From NCBI RefSeq assembly GCF_032854445.1, contig NC_088302.1, positions 52,298,046 to 52,358,045 of the forward strand: a stretch of 60,000 bases of DNA, read 5' to 3'. The stretch comes from Liolophura sinensis (Eukaryota > Mollusca > Polyplacophora > Chitonida > Chitonidae). Positions within the stretch are counted from its first letter, which is position 1, and every line of letters begins with the position of its first letter. This document shows positions 48,146 to 60,000 of the stretch, piece by piece. Both the position numbers and the translations under genes were made by a program. The notes beneath the pieces were generated by a model that was not told where the DNA came from, made no database searches, and saw only the letters and a program-made list of their open reading frames with translations.

Positions 48146-51100
48146 CCACGAGAACAACGTACAGATATTATCCGCAGTAACCTATTACGACCAAATAGAA
48201 AAATAACACCAGGGCTCATCTGGTATAAATCTACTTTAGACAACAATAATTCAGTAGTTTAAGGTTTTTGGAATGAGAAACGAATAAGCCTACATGAAAG
48301 TAAGTAAGCTTCACTAAGTGAAACGAAAACTATATCCAACCCTAATATACCCTTTCTGAATTTTTCTCTCTCTTTTTTTTTTGTTTGCCACAGGCGTCAA
48401 CCTCCTTTTTGCATCCTAAATAGCGTTTTCGCTGTTCGAATGGCTCTTTTTGATGAATGATTAATCATCTAAACAGAAGGAAATGGTACACCAATGCCAT
48501 CCAAATGGGTGAAAAGTACAAAACGCACATGACTGCATCCAACATTGTGGTCGCTAAACCCTACCTGTTTAAAATTCTGACGTTTAACAGCATAATTAAG
48601 TTAAGAATTAAAACAATAACGAAAGTTACTTTTTCAGTGGTCTTTCAAGGGACGCCTACTTTGTTTAGGGCATTCTTTCACCCTCCGACCAAGAAGGTGA
48701 GGGGAAAAAGAAAAAGAGATTAACATGTGGAATGTCTGCTCTAAGAGCATATAAATGGTACTGAATGACGTGCTCAGTAAACCGTCCGCACCTTTCCCAT
48801 ACACACTCTCTTTACATTGATGCGGCTAGATTAAATTACTGGGAATTGGATCCGAGGTACATTAACAATGAGGTCACAAAAGACTCGGTAGGTATCGTGT
48901 TGTCAACAGCCTATAGCCGGACAATGGATACGACCGGGACACACAGAGCACTTGTTATATTTTACTGTCATTACTTTGTCAGCCGTCAGTCTGGTTAGGT
49001 AAAGCGCGTAAGGGGTCACTGGACTACCAATCATTCACAACAGTATTCCCTGCCCCCTCCACCCAGCTCATATCATCATCCCCATCCTTCCCGAAGGGTA
49101 TTCACCCAATCCAACATCACCCACCTAAACAGCCATGACGAGCCGGGTGATACCCTCAAAGCGGGATCGATCCGTCAGTGGCTGTTACGTAGATCGCTTC
49201 GCAACACGCTTGCGCAATTTGTTCCCGCAAAATTAAATGGTGTCGATAACTAGTACATACGGCTATGGGTTCCAAAGTTTGCTTAGCGAAACAGTTAAAT
49301 CGGTGTTGTAATTTATCTATTACAACACTCCTTATGTCACTCGCTACGTCTTTTATTACTACAATATCACCTAGCACACAGCTCGGTTAATTTCTGTATC
49401 GGTCCCCTCAATTAATTGTACACATGTACACGTGGCGCTTCATGGTCTGTGGCCACGCCCTAGTTTTAGATTTCCGCTTAAGCGAAATAAGGTGTGAGGT
49501 TGAGCGGGAAAAGGACAGGTGGACAGAAATTGCAAACTAATGAAAAGGAATACAGGCACAATTTCTGCAAATTACCTGCATGTGCTTCGTACTTACGCCG
49601 GATTCTGTGGCGGAGCATGCTGAGTACAGCGCCACAACACCAACGCGGTTACCCCTCCCCCAACTCCATTCTCCACACTCACGCATCCCCGATTAACATA
49701 AAACACTTCAGGGTAACCCAAGGGGGACGGGGGCTATAATGTCATTGTCTCAGGTAAACCACTGACTAACAGCTTTTATATATACATCTCCTGCTCACAC
49801 ACACACCGTAAATTACACTCCCGTGGGTCTGTAGCCTGAGACAACCCTTTATTCCCCCAAGTGGTTGGCCTATTCCACCCCTCTGGATGACGACAGCGGT
49901 CGTCTTGTTTTCTGTGAAAGTAATAACTTTGCTTGGTAAACATTGCCGGGACATGAAGTTCTATCCAACTTTCAAAACAGATCTCTTCCCTCTGCTTTCA
50001 GTTCTGCATTTCTTTATTTGAACGGCTTGTATTCAAACAGCTGCAAATATCTGCTACATCTCTGCTTGTTTGTCCTCATCAAAACTATGGTATATTTTTA
50101 ATTATTACATTGTTTGCGACTTACCTCAAAAATAAATAAAAACTTCACTCTGCGGTGTTTCTGACTCCCCCCCCCCCACACAAACCCCACCCTTGAGAGA
50201 ACAGATTTTTAATTTGCTGAAGCAGGAAAATCTTTTATAACGAATAAGAGGGTCTCTTAATCTAGGCCTATAGTATGCGCGTTGTGTAAATTCAAACAGC
50301 TGTGCGTTTAGTGTGTTATCAGATGTGTAATATGCTCGGCGCAGACTCAGCCAACATACAGATAACATTACAGTACCCAGTCCCACCCAGAGGCTAAACC
50401 TATCTTTGTTGAATACGTCCTGACATATTTGATATCAGCAGCTGATCTAGTGTAGAGTCCTTTGTTCTGTCCATTAGCTGTGAGCCCCTATCAAGCATCT
50501 CCATCCAGACTCCCTCAATCGGTCTCTGTGGCCCATCTGATCTCTGAGGAGCCCCAACGGAGCACCTTCATACATATGCTTACTATCGAGTCTAAGGTTA
50601 CAAGGTGATGTAGAATGCGGACGGGAGAGACAGCCCGTGTCTGCATCTCACAATTGTGGGTAAGGCGGGGCAAAATGGTCTCAGTGGTGAAAACCAGAGA
50701 AAGAGTGACTCAGGCAAGAGGAGCGAGCAAACTATATTATACAAAGAAAAATTCTATCCCAAGTTTTGGTTTCAAATTGCTTTTGTTCTCGCTAACATCC
50801 AACGCAGATATGCTGACACTGAAGCAGACGATGGGTTCAGTCTGGATCAGATGTTTTACTCCTTAGGAACACAAGATCCGGCACACATTCACACGTCTCA
50901 ATTGGGAATCTCCAAATCCAGTGCATATACCACATACACGACACACAAGTACAAATTCCCCAGCAGAGCCCCCCCAAGCTGGGGCGTTCCCTGAGCGGTA
51001 CAAACAGGTCTGTCACTCTGATCTTCTCACACTCGTTTGTATTAGTTTATCTTCTTGCTGGCCAGTTGACTCATCTCATTACGTGCTCTAACGCCGAGCG

Positions 51101-51841
51101 GGACCGTTGTTCGGCGAGCACGGAACCATCCTACACCACGCGCCGATCGAAAAAAAAAAGCTTCACAGTTTGTGTCAGACCTCAGCTTTTTCTGAATTAC
51201 CCTTTTCACCCTCCCCGAGCATTTCCTAAGCCATTATTGTCCTCTGTATTTGTTAGACGCCAAACTCCTTTTTTACAAACTTTCACAAATGGCAATTGTG
51301 GGTCAGGCGCCATTATTCAACTCTCCTTTGATTCTATTCGGCACCAAATTGCATGCGATCAATTGGTTTCTTCAAACCCGAATGGCGTCCAGCCGTAATG
51401 GAACACAATCATCTTAATCAACGCTTTATGAAATGGAATGAAGTGAGTCGAATCGAATTGTCATCTTTGATAACACGTGACGTATTTGATCCTGGAATTC
51501 TTTCGTGATGTTAAACATTCTCAATTTGACACATTTAAGATACCCCTTATCTTGCAATTTCCACACAGCAGAGGAAAAGACGATCATGTATATCAAAGTA
51601 GGAATATCCGATATAAAGAAATACTTAGTGTAAGAACGTAGAAAGTAGAAAGAACGTTAAAAGTTTAAAATGACTTTTTTTTATTATTATTACAAAGGAC
51701 GGCCTTTGTAAAGCTTAACAAACACTATTGTTCCGGACTAATTCATTTGGGTAAGAGTTGTGTCATAGCAACTTGAAGGCAGCTGTACAATGTGCTAATC
51801 ATTGAACGTAACGAGCTACATGTACTACATGTTTCTTCACA

Positions 51842-51900
51842 AAAACACACACACACACACACACATATACATACATACATACATACATATACATATATGT
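51842..51900. repeat. (AC)n then (CATA)n microsatellite
   Basis: About ten AC dinucleotides run into five or more ACAT tetranucleotides and a short ATAT end. Confidence 0.95.
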
Positions 51901-52935
51901 TTACAGTCGCTTGTCGATTGATTGATCTTTGATCTCTATATAAAAAGGTCCTTGAGAAACTCTTTACTTTCAACAAGCCTTTGTTCGCATTGCTTTTATT
52001 TTATACCTGTAAGGCATCATTATCGATTGTTTCACCTAGAGCTGTTCAGTATCCACAAGTAAATTACCAGAGCTCTAACAGGTTTAGCCGTATCTCTCCG
52101 AGTGAGCATATCTATCGCAGGAACACGGCTTATACCTCGCATCGATCGTTCTGTCCAATGGCTTCACACCAAGGCCTGACAGTAACACATAAACCACATA
52201 AAAACGATTAATTACAAGGACAGGCCAAAGACGTCATTTTCCATGGCCTTGAAGCCACTTGCAAAAGCCACTAATCGACTCGCTGCTTACTGTAGCACGC
52301 TGACCTCGTGACCAGTCTGCGCATGCACACATCACACATCATCGCATTGGAGAATATATACCTAGTGTCCAGCATCGTTACCAGTGCTGGAGGTCATGCA
52401 TACATGTATATACTTTTCGGATCACCGACTCAACATTAACTAAACGGCCTTAGTTATGCATTGTCTGATCTCGTACATCAATCAGTTCCCTCTAATGACT
52501 TTTACTAAATATAGGGCTTCACCTCACGACAATAAAAAGCTGTAAGACAAAACAATCTTATAACTTATAACTTTGTCATCTGGCAAAAATTAGCTCTTTT
52601 TCATTCCGTGTCTATACCCTACTAATTAATTCAAGGTTACAAATACGCCTAGCCCTTAATACATGTACTTACTTTTATTGGTTTAATAAGTCTTTCGTAA
52701 GTCTTTTGTAAGAATTTTAAACTATTTCACTAACATAATCAACGACGAAATTAACGAGTGCACTAACTTGAGTGGATCTAAGTATATACGTAGCCATATG
52801 GATGACACACTTGTGAAGTTAATATACAGCATAAATCCTTAACCGGTGAGATGTTGGTGAGAGCACGAATACCATGTATACATGGGACGCACAATTTAAG
52901 CATGCGTAGTTTATTTTCGTCATAGTGTATATTTA

Positions 52936-53048
52936 CTGAGTTGGACAGCACATAAATACAGTGCTGAGTTGAACAGCACATAAATACAGTGCTGAGTTGG
53001 ACAGCACATAAATACAGTGCTGAGTTGGACAGCACATAAATACAGTGC
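52936..53048. repeat. Minisatellite, 28 bp unit, 4 copies
   Basis: The unit is CTGAGTTGGACAGCACATAA followed by ATACAGTG. The copies are identical except for one G-to-A change (TTGAACAG) in the second. The minus-strand frame 52778-53035 owes its repeated Ser-Thr-rich start to this array. Confidence 0.97.
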
Positions 53049-54848
53049 AGACTTCAATTAATCATTAAAAGGTGGATTGGTAATTGTTCATACAGTCAAC
53101 AGTAGGACACGATGCTCACGCAGGCAAGACGAGATATTTGGTACATTCTCTGATGCATTATGGGTTTTATACGATACTTTTACGATATTTTCTGCAGAGA
53201 ATGTCTCCCTCTGCCAGCTTCTGGGAAAGGGGACAAAACAAGTGACCACTGCATGCATGACCTTTAATATGCATTCAATATGTATCGCTTCTTGCCTGAT
53301 TGGAACTGGAACCTTTGCCTGAAAGGAAAATACATGTATACATGATGAAGAAAGGTCGAGAGGCCAGCATACTTACCAGTGATGTGTGACCTGACATAAT
53401 TACCATGCAAAATGCCATTAATTGCATGCTGATTTTATTAAAGTCTCATTGCCATTCGTTTTTGTTTCTGTGATTATGTTTACCTGTGGGAATGAGAAGA
53501 AAGAAGAGCAGCTTCAAAGTATACCGATATAGATGATTTATTTCCTTGATATTCGCCGGATGTGGTATAGCCTAAGTTTGCATATGTGGTGATTATAGGC
53601 CGTGAAAGACCACCGACTGCTACACCTTGTATAGCCTATAATTCTGACTGCATAACAGTGCATGTCCGCCTGTAGAGTGACATTTGTCTTCCTGCATGCC
53701 ATCTAGTCGCCATCTGGTGACTGCGCAGGAGAGGATGCCGCGTTGCCTGGCCGCTAACCAGTGTTTGTAATTATTACAGTGAACAGCCTGGCCTGGCCCA
53801 GCTTCCGGAGACGTGCGAGCTTCGTTTTACTGCTAAGTGCTATCTGGATGCGAATTGAGTTTCGCGATCAATCTTGTGCCGGCGAGTTACCCCGTAATTC
53901 CATTTGGGTATACCGTCTCCTCACAATGGACCCATATCTCACGCAAATATCATCAAATACGGCTTCAGCCAAGATCGATCGATGCGCAGTCTTGATTTTC
54001 TCAAATGACTAATTGTAAGGGGGCAATAAAAGCATATCGCGACAAGCAGACCCAATAACGATCTTCCGTGAAACAAGATCGCTAAATAAAAACAGTGAGG
54101 AATTTGCCCTGCGTTTTGCTGGTTGTCTTGATTTCATCAAGGGAGAGACACGACGTCTCCCGGTGACGGGTTGGTATATAGGGGAGATGAATGCCAAGTG
54201 ATGAATTGATCAACTGTAAGACGAAGAAATCCCACAAACTCAGCCAACGGATATAACATTTCTATGGACGGGTGAGCGGTCTTCAGGGAGACGGCCTCGA
54301 GACAGGCAGCAATATTGATAATTGCCATGGCCTCTGAAATACACTGCATTATTTTGCAACACTGTGTGGTAGGATTGTAGAAAACGATATAGTGGCAATT
54401 TGGAAACCCAACAGATGAGTCATACGGAGGGTGAAATCATGGCTATCGAAATGGCATAAAAAGTGATAGCAAGAGGGAAGGGCAATAAATAATGGTACTA
54501 AACGGGATACTCTGCTTGATTGTTGCGAGGACGGTTCCTGTACGAAACAACGACAGTTTATGGTAATACCAACGTTTCCCCGAAACCAGCATACATGGCT
54601 GTCACAACATGAGCGACATGACCGGCTGTATTTAGCACCTAGGCGACAATTTGTTCTGACAATAAATTACATCATTTGTAATGACCTAACGGTACCGTGA
54701 TACAAGCTATCACAACCTAATTGCTACTCAGAGATTTTCACAAACTGGTGGCCTAAAACAATACAGCTTATTTAGTGTTTTATATATGGCTACAAAAGCT
54801 GTAGACACACATAATGTAGGCTTAAACGCTATTTACATTTGTGTGTAA

Positions 54849-55110
54849 ATTTATTTATATCATTGGTGTTTTACACCGAACTCAAGAATATTTAACTTTT
54901 ACGACGGCCGTCAGCATTATTATGAAGAAAACCGGACAGAGCCCCGAAGCAACCCACGAAGGCCCGTAGGTTGCTGGAAGACCTTCCCGCGTATACGACC
55001 GGAGAGGATGCCGGCATGAGCTGGACTTGAACTCACAGTGTCCGCATTGGTGAGAGGCTCTTGGTGTCATTGCGCCTTGCTGTTACGCTAAACACTCTAC
55101 ACTTGACTCC
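54849..55110 (-). mobile_element. SINE of the 488-761 type, diverged
   Basis: Head and body are both present, read on the minus strand. Shared words with the first copy include CATTGGTGTTTTACACCG, GCATGAGCTGGACTTGAACT (B box on the opposite strand) and GCATTGGTGAGAGGCTC. The A-box end (right side) has degraded to TGCTGTTACGCTAAACACTC, and many substitutions lie in the body, so it is older than the 488-761 copy. It is likely inactive. Confidence 0.88.
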
Positions 55111-55564
55111 ATGCGTAAATCTGTAATAATTGCACTGTAATAATTTATTAATGGATATCATGGTGACCTAACCGTATCGCAGGCATAGCACACTGGACCA
55201 TTGTTGCTACATTCCAGCCCATGGCCGGTAATATACCACAACATGGCTGACAATCTAGAGTTCTGCTTCATGGTTGATGGCGTTACATATACAGCTCTCG
55301 TGAAAAAAACATTGCCAAAGATCCACGCAAAATGATCGATGTGTGGTCACAAGCAACGCACGAACATTTCAAATAAAATGCACCTCATGCACGAGCACGA
55401 AGAACAGCATGTCCAGTAACAACAACAGCAGCAAATCATTTCTCCTTTACATGCCGAGCTGAAAAAATGATGGTTTATATAAAAGGTTGTGAAGTCATGG
55501 ATGTAGGTATTGCAACGGCTGTAAAAGGTACACATCTTTCTTCACTGGAAACAACTTTAAATTG

Positions 55565-55945
55565 GGTACATCTTATTTGGACCCTTAATTGTACAAAGAC
55601 TCAAACGGTTTCCTGACTAGCAGACTTTACGACACGAGGGATAGTTTCAATTTTAACATCGTAAATCATCCTTACATGGATAGCAATTATATTCCGAAGG
55701 GTCCTGCATATGACTTGTACATATCTCACCTTCCAGCATTTGTTAGATCCCCTGTGTTATGTGACAATTTCAGTCGTCGTTATACTAAGTTATTAGTATT
55801 AAAGCTTGGTGTATCAAAATTATACCTTCAAGCGCCTTACACTGCATTTACATTGTTTTACATTGTGTATGAATGTATTAATTACCTTGAAGTAAATATG
55901 GACAGAGCAGTCAGAATCTCTGTCACTCTGCTTCATGATTGCGTC
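55565..55945 (+). pseudogene. Reverse-transcriptase fragment of a non-LTR-type retroelement
   Basis: The plus-strand frame (longest part 55589-55948, 119 codons) carries the block pattern I know from the C-terminal side of a reverse-transcriptase family common in cnidarian, amphioxus and mollusc genomes. Visible in order are TSYLD, then LYDTRDSFNFNIVNHPYMDS, IPKGPAYDLYISHL, and a DNFSRRYTKLL segment. A stop codon (about 55583) interrupts the frame right after the SYLD motif, and the upstream catalytic part, including the YxDD motif region, is absent. A few residues deviate from the usual pattern (for example NHP where NFP is typical). The rest to the stop at about 55948 is probably also element-derived but too diverged to align by eye. 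It is a dead, 5'-truncated relic. Whether the parent is LINE-like or Penelope-like I cannot say. Confidence 0.65.
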
Positions 55946-57552
55946 TAATTCCGCTTAATCCGGGTCCATATCCATTGAGTTGAATTAGATTGCCACGTTG
56001 GACATGTGAACAATTACAATCGGAGCAAAACTGAGATACATTTTTGATTATCAACAATTTCTTCGGTAGTTTTTTGGCAGTTTGTGTTAAACGTCGTTTA
56101 GGAAACTGATCTTGCGATTATTGACCTTGAACATTTTGGCTGATCGTTGTATTTTCTTACATGTTTTGTTGTTCAGTTACATGTATTGAACTTAGCTGAG
56201 TGTGTTCGTGTTTCTTTAGTCACATTTATTGCCATCTGGGAGTTTACAAGACACTCTATGAAATACTTAATGAGCAGTATACATTATCTTACAACTGGTT
56301 TACATCTGTCCATCTTAAAAGGGACATGTAGGCAAGCCTTGACGCACAATATAATTTAAAAGGAAACACAAGAAAATAGATAAAATATTGTACATCAAGG
56401 CCTACCAATAAAACCACAGTTCTGTGCATGCATGGCGTTATTATAGCCTATGTGTGTCTCTATATATATGACATGCACTCGTGCGGATATACACGGCTGA
56501 CACCTCTACTTATCAGAAGTAAGAAGGCAGATGAAAAGCTAACCTCCTCTCTGTGCAGGCTTTTGATATCTTAATGTGTAAACGAAGCCAACTGTGACTG
56601 ATTAAGCTATTGTGTGGCAGCAGTATATATGCAAATACCTGCACTCAGAGTTGGAAGTGGTTTTATCACGGCTAATCAAACACACGGCTTTCTCTGCTGG
56701 TTTACAGGCAGGGCTATATCAGCTGCGTGCGATCGACACAAGATAGTCCCGACTGCATAGGTCAGCGGGGCTCGGCGTTCCAATCTCCTGATTACATAAG
56801 CCTTTTTAATTTGACTCCTGTACGACGGGTGGTAACATGTGCTGCGGACACACGGAAAGCTATAGTGGCCATACGGCTAAAACCGTCGTTAACTTCACTT
56901 AGTTGGCCTATAGAAAACCTATAGAACAATTTTGCCTTTGATTTTGCATACAGTCAAAAAAAAAAAAAAAAAAAAACCATCTGGTTTAACAGAAACCATT
57001 GTTGTAGACCATTTTCCAGTCGTGTGATCCACCAAAAAAGATGGCAAGGTCTGAAATAAAACCCATAAATTTCCTCACGGCCAAAACATTTATTTTGTTT
57101 GCCCAAAACAAGTTCGCCGACCGTGGCTGATAAGTGCCATCGAGGTCGCCACGAGTGCATGGTGCAGGCCAGGACACTCGTTAAACATTGGTAATCTCCG
57201 GAACACAACAGCGCAATGATGACGATCTGCAGCTATGAGATATTACAATCATCACGCTTCCACGCTGAAAACTGGAAGCCTACTGTCTTCCGTAGGACGA
57301 TTAAAGTATTCTTTTCGGATAGTGCTTTTTGTCTAGAAAACAGCAAAATTCTTGCCTTGAGGTTTGTTCTTCTATAGACCGCTTAGTTTGGCGTACACAT
57401 TAGATTTAGAGCAAAACCTTTAAACATCTTCAGGAACCAGTTGGCGGATTTTCCCGAAATTTGATATGCACGTAGACCTGTAAGCCTACTAGTTGCATAT
57501 AGTTTGACAATAAAGTACGTTAAAAACGTTAGAAGCTGGCTACTGGTCGGTT
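55946..57552. other. Non-coding sequence
   Basis: No gene supported. A poly-A run of about 20 bases lies at 56957-56976 (a possible retroelement 3' end, but no element is recognised before it). The 56640-56900 stretch is balanced in composition. The small frames 56147-56359 and 56954-57208 have no domain. Confidence 0.5.
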
Positions 57553-57595
57553 CTGGGACTAATAGGCCTATAACAGATTGTTATATTAGTCCCAG
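57553..57595. repeat. Two-tier perfect hairpin
   Basis: CTGGGACTAAT (57553-57563) pairs with ATTAGTCCCAG (57585-57595). Inside, after an AGGCCT bulge, ATAACA pairs with TGTTAT around a GAT loop. The right arm runs directly into the 39 bp duplication. Confidence 0.85.
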
Positions 57596-57673
57596 GTCGA
57601 AAACAGGACCTACCACGTCATAACATGATCAGGTGTCGAAAACAGGACCTACCACGTCATAACGTGATCAGGT
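57596..57673. repeat. 39 bp tandem duplication
   Basis: GTCGAAAACAGGACCTACCA occurs at 57596 and 57635, each followed by CGTCATAAC(A/G)TGATCAGGT. The two copies differ at one base. Confidence 0.95.
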
Positions 57674-57708
57674 GTATTTGTTGTGAATCTCCTGTGGTTT
57701 TTATCTAT

Positions 57709-57711
<3 letters not shown>

Positions 57712-57777
<66 letters not shown>
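57712..57777. repeat. (AT)n microsatellite
   Basis: About 32 AT dinucleotides, the longest simple repeat in the window. It gives an artefactual Ile-Tyr repeat frame (57625-57840). Confidence 0.97.
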
Positions 57778-57781
<4 letters not shown>

Positions 57782-57926
57782 GGAGTAATTTTAAGGCTAC
57801 GTGCTTGCAGTGGCATGTAGGCCTAAATCGAAAACTATGAATGCTATACCGTCAACAGTTTTCTCGCTACAAGCGTTTAAATGACATCACCCGATTTCAG
57901 AAATAGAAATTTAAACCGTACGTCAG

Positions 57927-58053
57927 AAGGTCTTCCAGCAGCCTGCGGAAGCCATGGAGAGGAAGCCAGCATGAGCTGGACTTGAACTCAGCAACCGCAT
58001 TAGTGAGAAGCTCCCGGGTCATTACGCTCTTCTAGAGCGCTAACCAACTTAGA
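57927..58053 (-). mobile_element. SINE of the 488-761 type, head half only
   Basis: GGAAGCCAGCATGAGCTGGA and CTTGAACTCAGCAACCGCAT match the head and first body part, and TAGAGCGCTAACCAACTTAG is the mutated A-box region on the opposite strand. The body beyond the CTTCCAGCAGCCTGCGG word, and the tail, are missing. Loss of the 3' half is unlike normal 5' truncation and suggests later deletion or rearrangement. Confidence 0.85.
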
Positions 58054-60000
58054 CACACCTACAACATTGTAATGTCGCACACCGCTCTGCACTGAAGCAG
58101 AAGCTGAGAACTATTCATGAAGACGGCTTGGAATCCGTGGGAAGGCAGTTCTAGTTTTTGAAAACTCACTTTTAAATCTCATAACCCGGCATGCAAACAC
58201 TAGTTTTTATCCTATGGAGTTGATTGTTCGTGCAAAAAGCTATAATTTTAAAGTGCAAATGTTAATCAACGGGGGTTTCGCTTGCCTTTTGCATCGGAGA
58301 AATAAAATAAACGCGCGACTTGTCCTTCGGCTTTACAATGACTGGCGAAGATTATTTACTTGTGCCGTTTCTATAGCTACGACAACGTTGTCGCATATAA
58401 TTGGCTACAATGTTCCAATTTGTGGCAAATTTGATCGTAGATGGCGACATTGGCGCCAGCTGTGAGCATCAAGCCACGTGATGTTTTTCATTTGTTCCCG
58501 CCCACAAGGCTTCAACAACCAGTCAATATTTCGCACCTATCCTCTTGACACGACACACCATTCATGTGGCACCTGCCGCTGAAGAAATAGTGTCATACCG
58601 AAAATAATGACCTGTCCGCTGCCATGGAAATGGGAAAATGTGCTATGTATCATACATAGCCTATGCACTTATTCGTATGTCCTTTTCATCTCTACTTACG
58701 GGTACAGTTTAACTATATTGTTGTTCCCTTCAGTGAATCCATGCAGGCGAAACACCAAATCTGTCATTTGAGCCACACAGGTGTGTACAGTGTATATCGA
58801 TGTCCCTACAGCCGACTCAGGCGTGAAACTACCGGGTTAATCCGTGTGTGTTGTTAAATATGATACATGAAGATATATGTAGGATAAAATAAAATTTTTT
58901 ATCAGTCTTAATAATAAGTGCATGCCCTGTAAACAGAATGTTGGGTGGGATAAAATTTTCGTGGCCCATCACCTTGCCGAAAGCTGAAAAAAAAAAAAAA
59001 ATCAAAACATGGCCGACGTTGAACTGAGTTGTCCGATTCGAAACTTTAAACGGCTGGATTACTGTTGAAAGATGGTTTATAAATGCTGGCTTTGACATAT
59101 TGCATTTCCGGGGTTTTAGGGAATCGGTGGAAAGCAAAAATAAGGTAGGCCTACGGCTGGAGCCGGTTTTTTTTTTCTTTTTCTTTTTTTTAGTGAAATA
59201 GTACGCGTGCAAGTATATATGACCGAAGATGGGCGTTAAGACAAGAACGTCCAGTTTAGCCCTGGGGTACAAAGCTGTAAGTCGTCCATATGGCATTATA
59301 TACGCCCTCCGGTCTATGACAACTCACTTACTGCGAAGTGTACTTCTTACCCCTGTGTTTATTTCAATCTCCCCGCCGCCCTTTTCGGCCTGAGCAAAGC
59401 AAGCCTGCAGCACCAACACGATCCAACATATTTTTTCCCCAGGATCGTCGCCAGTAAATCAAATAGCACAAATGGTTTTCGGTGCAAAATTGAGTTAGTG
59501 TTGCAATCCATAAAGCTATATGTTACGAGAGCCCTTCGCTCAGGCCTGGCAAAATGCCAGATGAGGTTAAAAAAAAATACTATACTGACATGACGAACAT
59601 TTGTATTTAAGTGTTGACAAAAACCTCTCGCTTCATTACGTGCCTAGGCTGGTAACGTTCATGAGAACAGGCGGGTCACGACAATCCATACATCATCTCC
59701 CAGCTATCAAACTCTCCACTGGTTGTATAGTCAACCTCGGGTAACCTAAAAAAAGTCAAATGATTTAATTCTTGTGCTTAAACAGAAAGGCTATACATAA
59801 ACATATATCCGTTCTGCTGATTACGATGTCACATTAGCGTCTCCCATGTTGACTGAGCATGTATAATTACGAGATAATTACGAGGGTAACCAGATATGAT
59901 TTCACAACGCGTATAGCTACTACGGGGACTCTACCAAGGTGAGCGGGAGGACCAAGTGTGAGATCACATGGCCGAGCTATAGTGTATCACAAAGATCCAT
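58054..60000. other. Non-coding sequence
   Basis: No gene supported. It contains poly-A (about 58987-59001) and T-rich (59168-59191) runs, which explain the Lys and Phe runs in the minus-strand frame 58829-59296 (155 codons). I do not regard that frame as a gene. The right edge of the window shows no recognisable exon. Confidence 0.5.

Larger units (their letters stand above)
48146..54848. other. Non-coding sequence
   Basis: No gene supported over 6.7 kb. The 112-codon frame 50656-50994 and 110-codon frame 51066-51398 are the longest here and have no assignable domain. Balanced-composition stretches without repeats occur near 50400-50560, 53640-54000 and 54110-54330. Poly-C/CCC tracts appear near 50168. 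Confidence 0.5.

Noticed and set aside
50656-50994. 112-codon plus-strand frame with fairly protein-like composition
   Set aside because: No motif or family recognised, and an overlapping frame of 83 codons exists in another phase. Length is compatible with chance.
6755-56636. POU octamer words (ATGCAAAT) at 6760, 8553, 22454, 35399 (reverse), 45904 and 56629
   Set aside because: About four are expected by chance in AT-rich 60 kb on both strands, so six is not a clear excess. Only the clustered one at 35.4 kb was kept.
56957-56976. Poly-A as the 3' end of a processed pseudogene or LINE
   Set aside because: No recognisable coding sequence, polyadenylation signal or target-site duplication was found upstream.
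57625-57840. Plus-strand Ile-Tyr repeat frame
   Set aside because: It is the translation of the (AT)n microsatellite.
59040-59090. Start of a THAP-like protein (ATGGTTTATAAATGCTGG)
   Set aside because: The frame stops after seven codons and no further zinc-binding pattern follows.
58829-59296. 155-codon minus-strand frame
   Set aside because: Its Lys and Phe runs come from poly-T and poly-A tracts, and no domain is visible.

Overview
The window looks like non-coding DNA from an animal nuclear genome, most likely a mollusc (bivalve or gastropod) or another lophotrochozoan. This rests on base composition (AT-rich, with (AT)n, (AC)n and homopolymer runs), the absence of any bacterial-style gene packing, and several copies of two short interspersed element (SINE) types that I recognise from memory as typical of molluscan genomes. 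One has a tRNA-like head and a long conserved body ending in ATTT/AATAA-type repeats. The other ends in a motif around GACGTTAAACCCCAA followed by (CACT)n. No database search was possible, so the taxon is an inference.

I find no convincing exon of a host protein-coding gene on either strand. The only protein-level similarity I trust is a decayed reverse-transcriptase fragment at about 55565-55945. The longest open frames are either products of tandem repeats (24.5 kb, 47.5 kb) or no longer than chance predicts. The window therefore reads as a gene desert or a very large intron.

Layout: SINE copies lie at 0.5, 2.9, 24.2, 33.8, 46.1, 54.9 and 57.9 kb, with looser tRNA-like heads at 20.2, 23.3 and 32.4 kb. 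Two insertions keep direct repeats that look like target-site duplications. Tandem arrays are unusually abundant: 35 bp then 39 bp units (4.7-6.4 kb), 28 bp (9.6 kb), 34 bp (13.6 kb), 20 bp with a roughly 120 bp higher order (24.6 kb), 34 bp (26.3 kb), 115 bp (40.4 kb), 39 bp (47.6 kb), 28 bp (52.9 kb) and a 39 bp duplication (57.6 kb). Together they make up about a tenth of the window. Between them lies mostly unique sequence with a few striking short signals: a PBX-MEIS/TGIF-like composite (4.1 kb), a perfect inverted-repeat-3 hormone-element-like site (22.9 kb), a homeodomain/POU-like cluster (35.4 kb), four evenly spaced TGATGTCA octamers (46.4 kb), and hairpins or foldbacks at 32.4, 38.1, 45.0 and 57.6 kb.

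The most unusual features are the 26.3-27.3 kb array, where many units resemble a complete 3' splice site, and the 47.6 kb array of 13 units of 39 bp, which is open in three frames over two strands. I see no evidence of a complete new gene system. The findings are leads about repeats and possible regulatory DNA.
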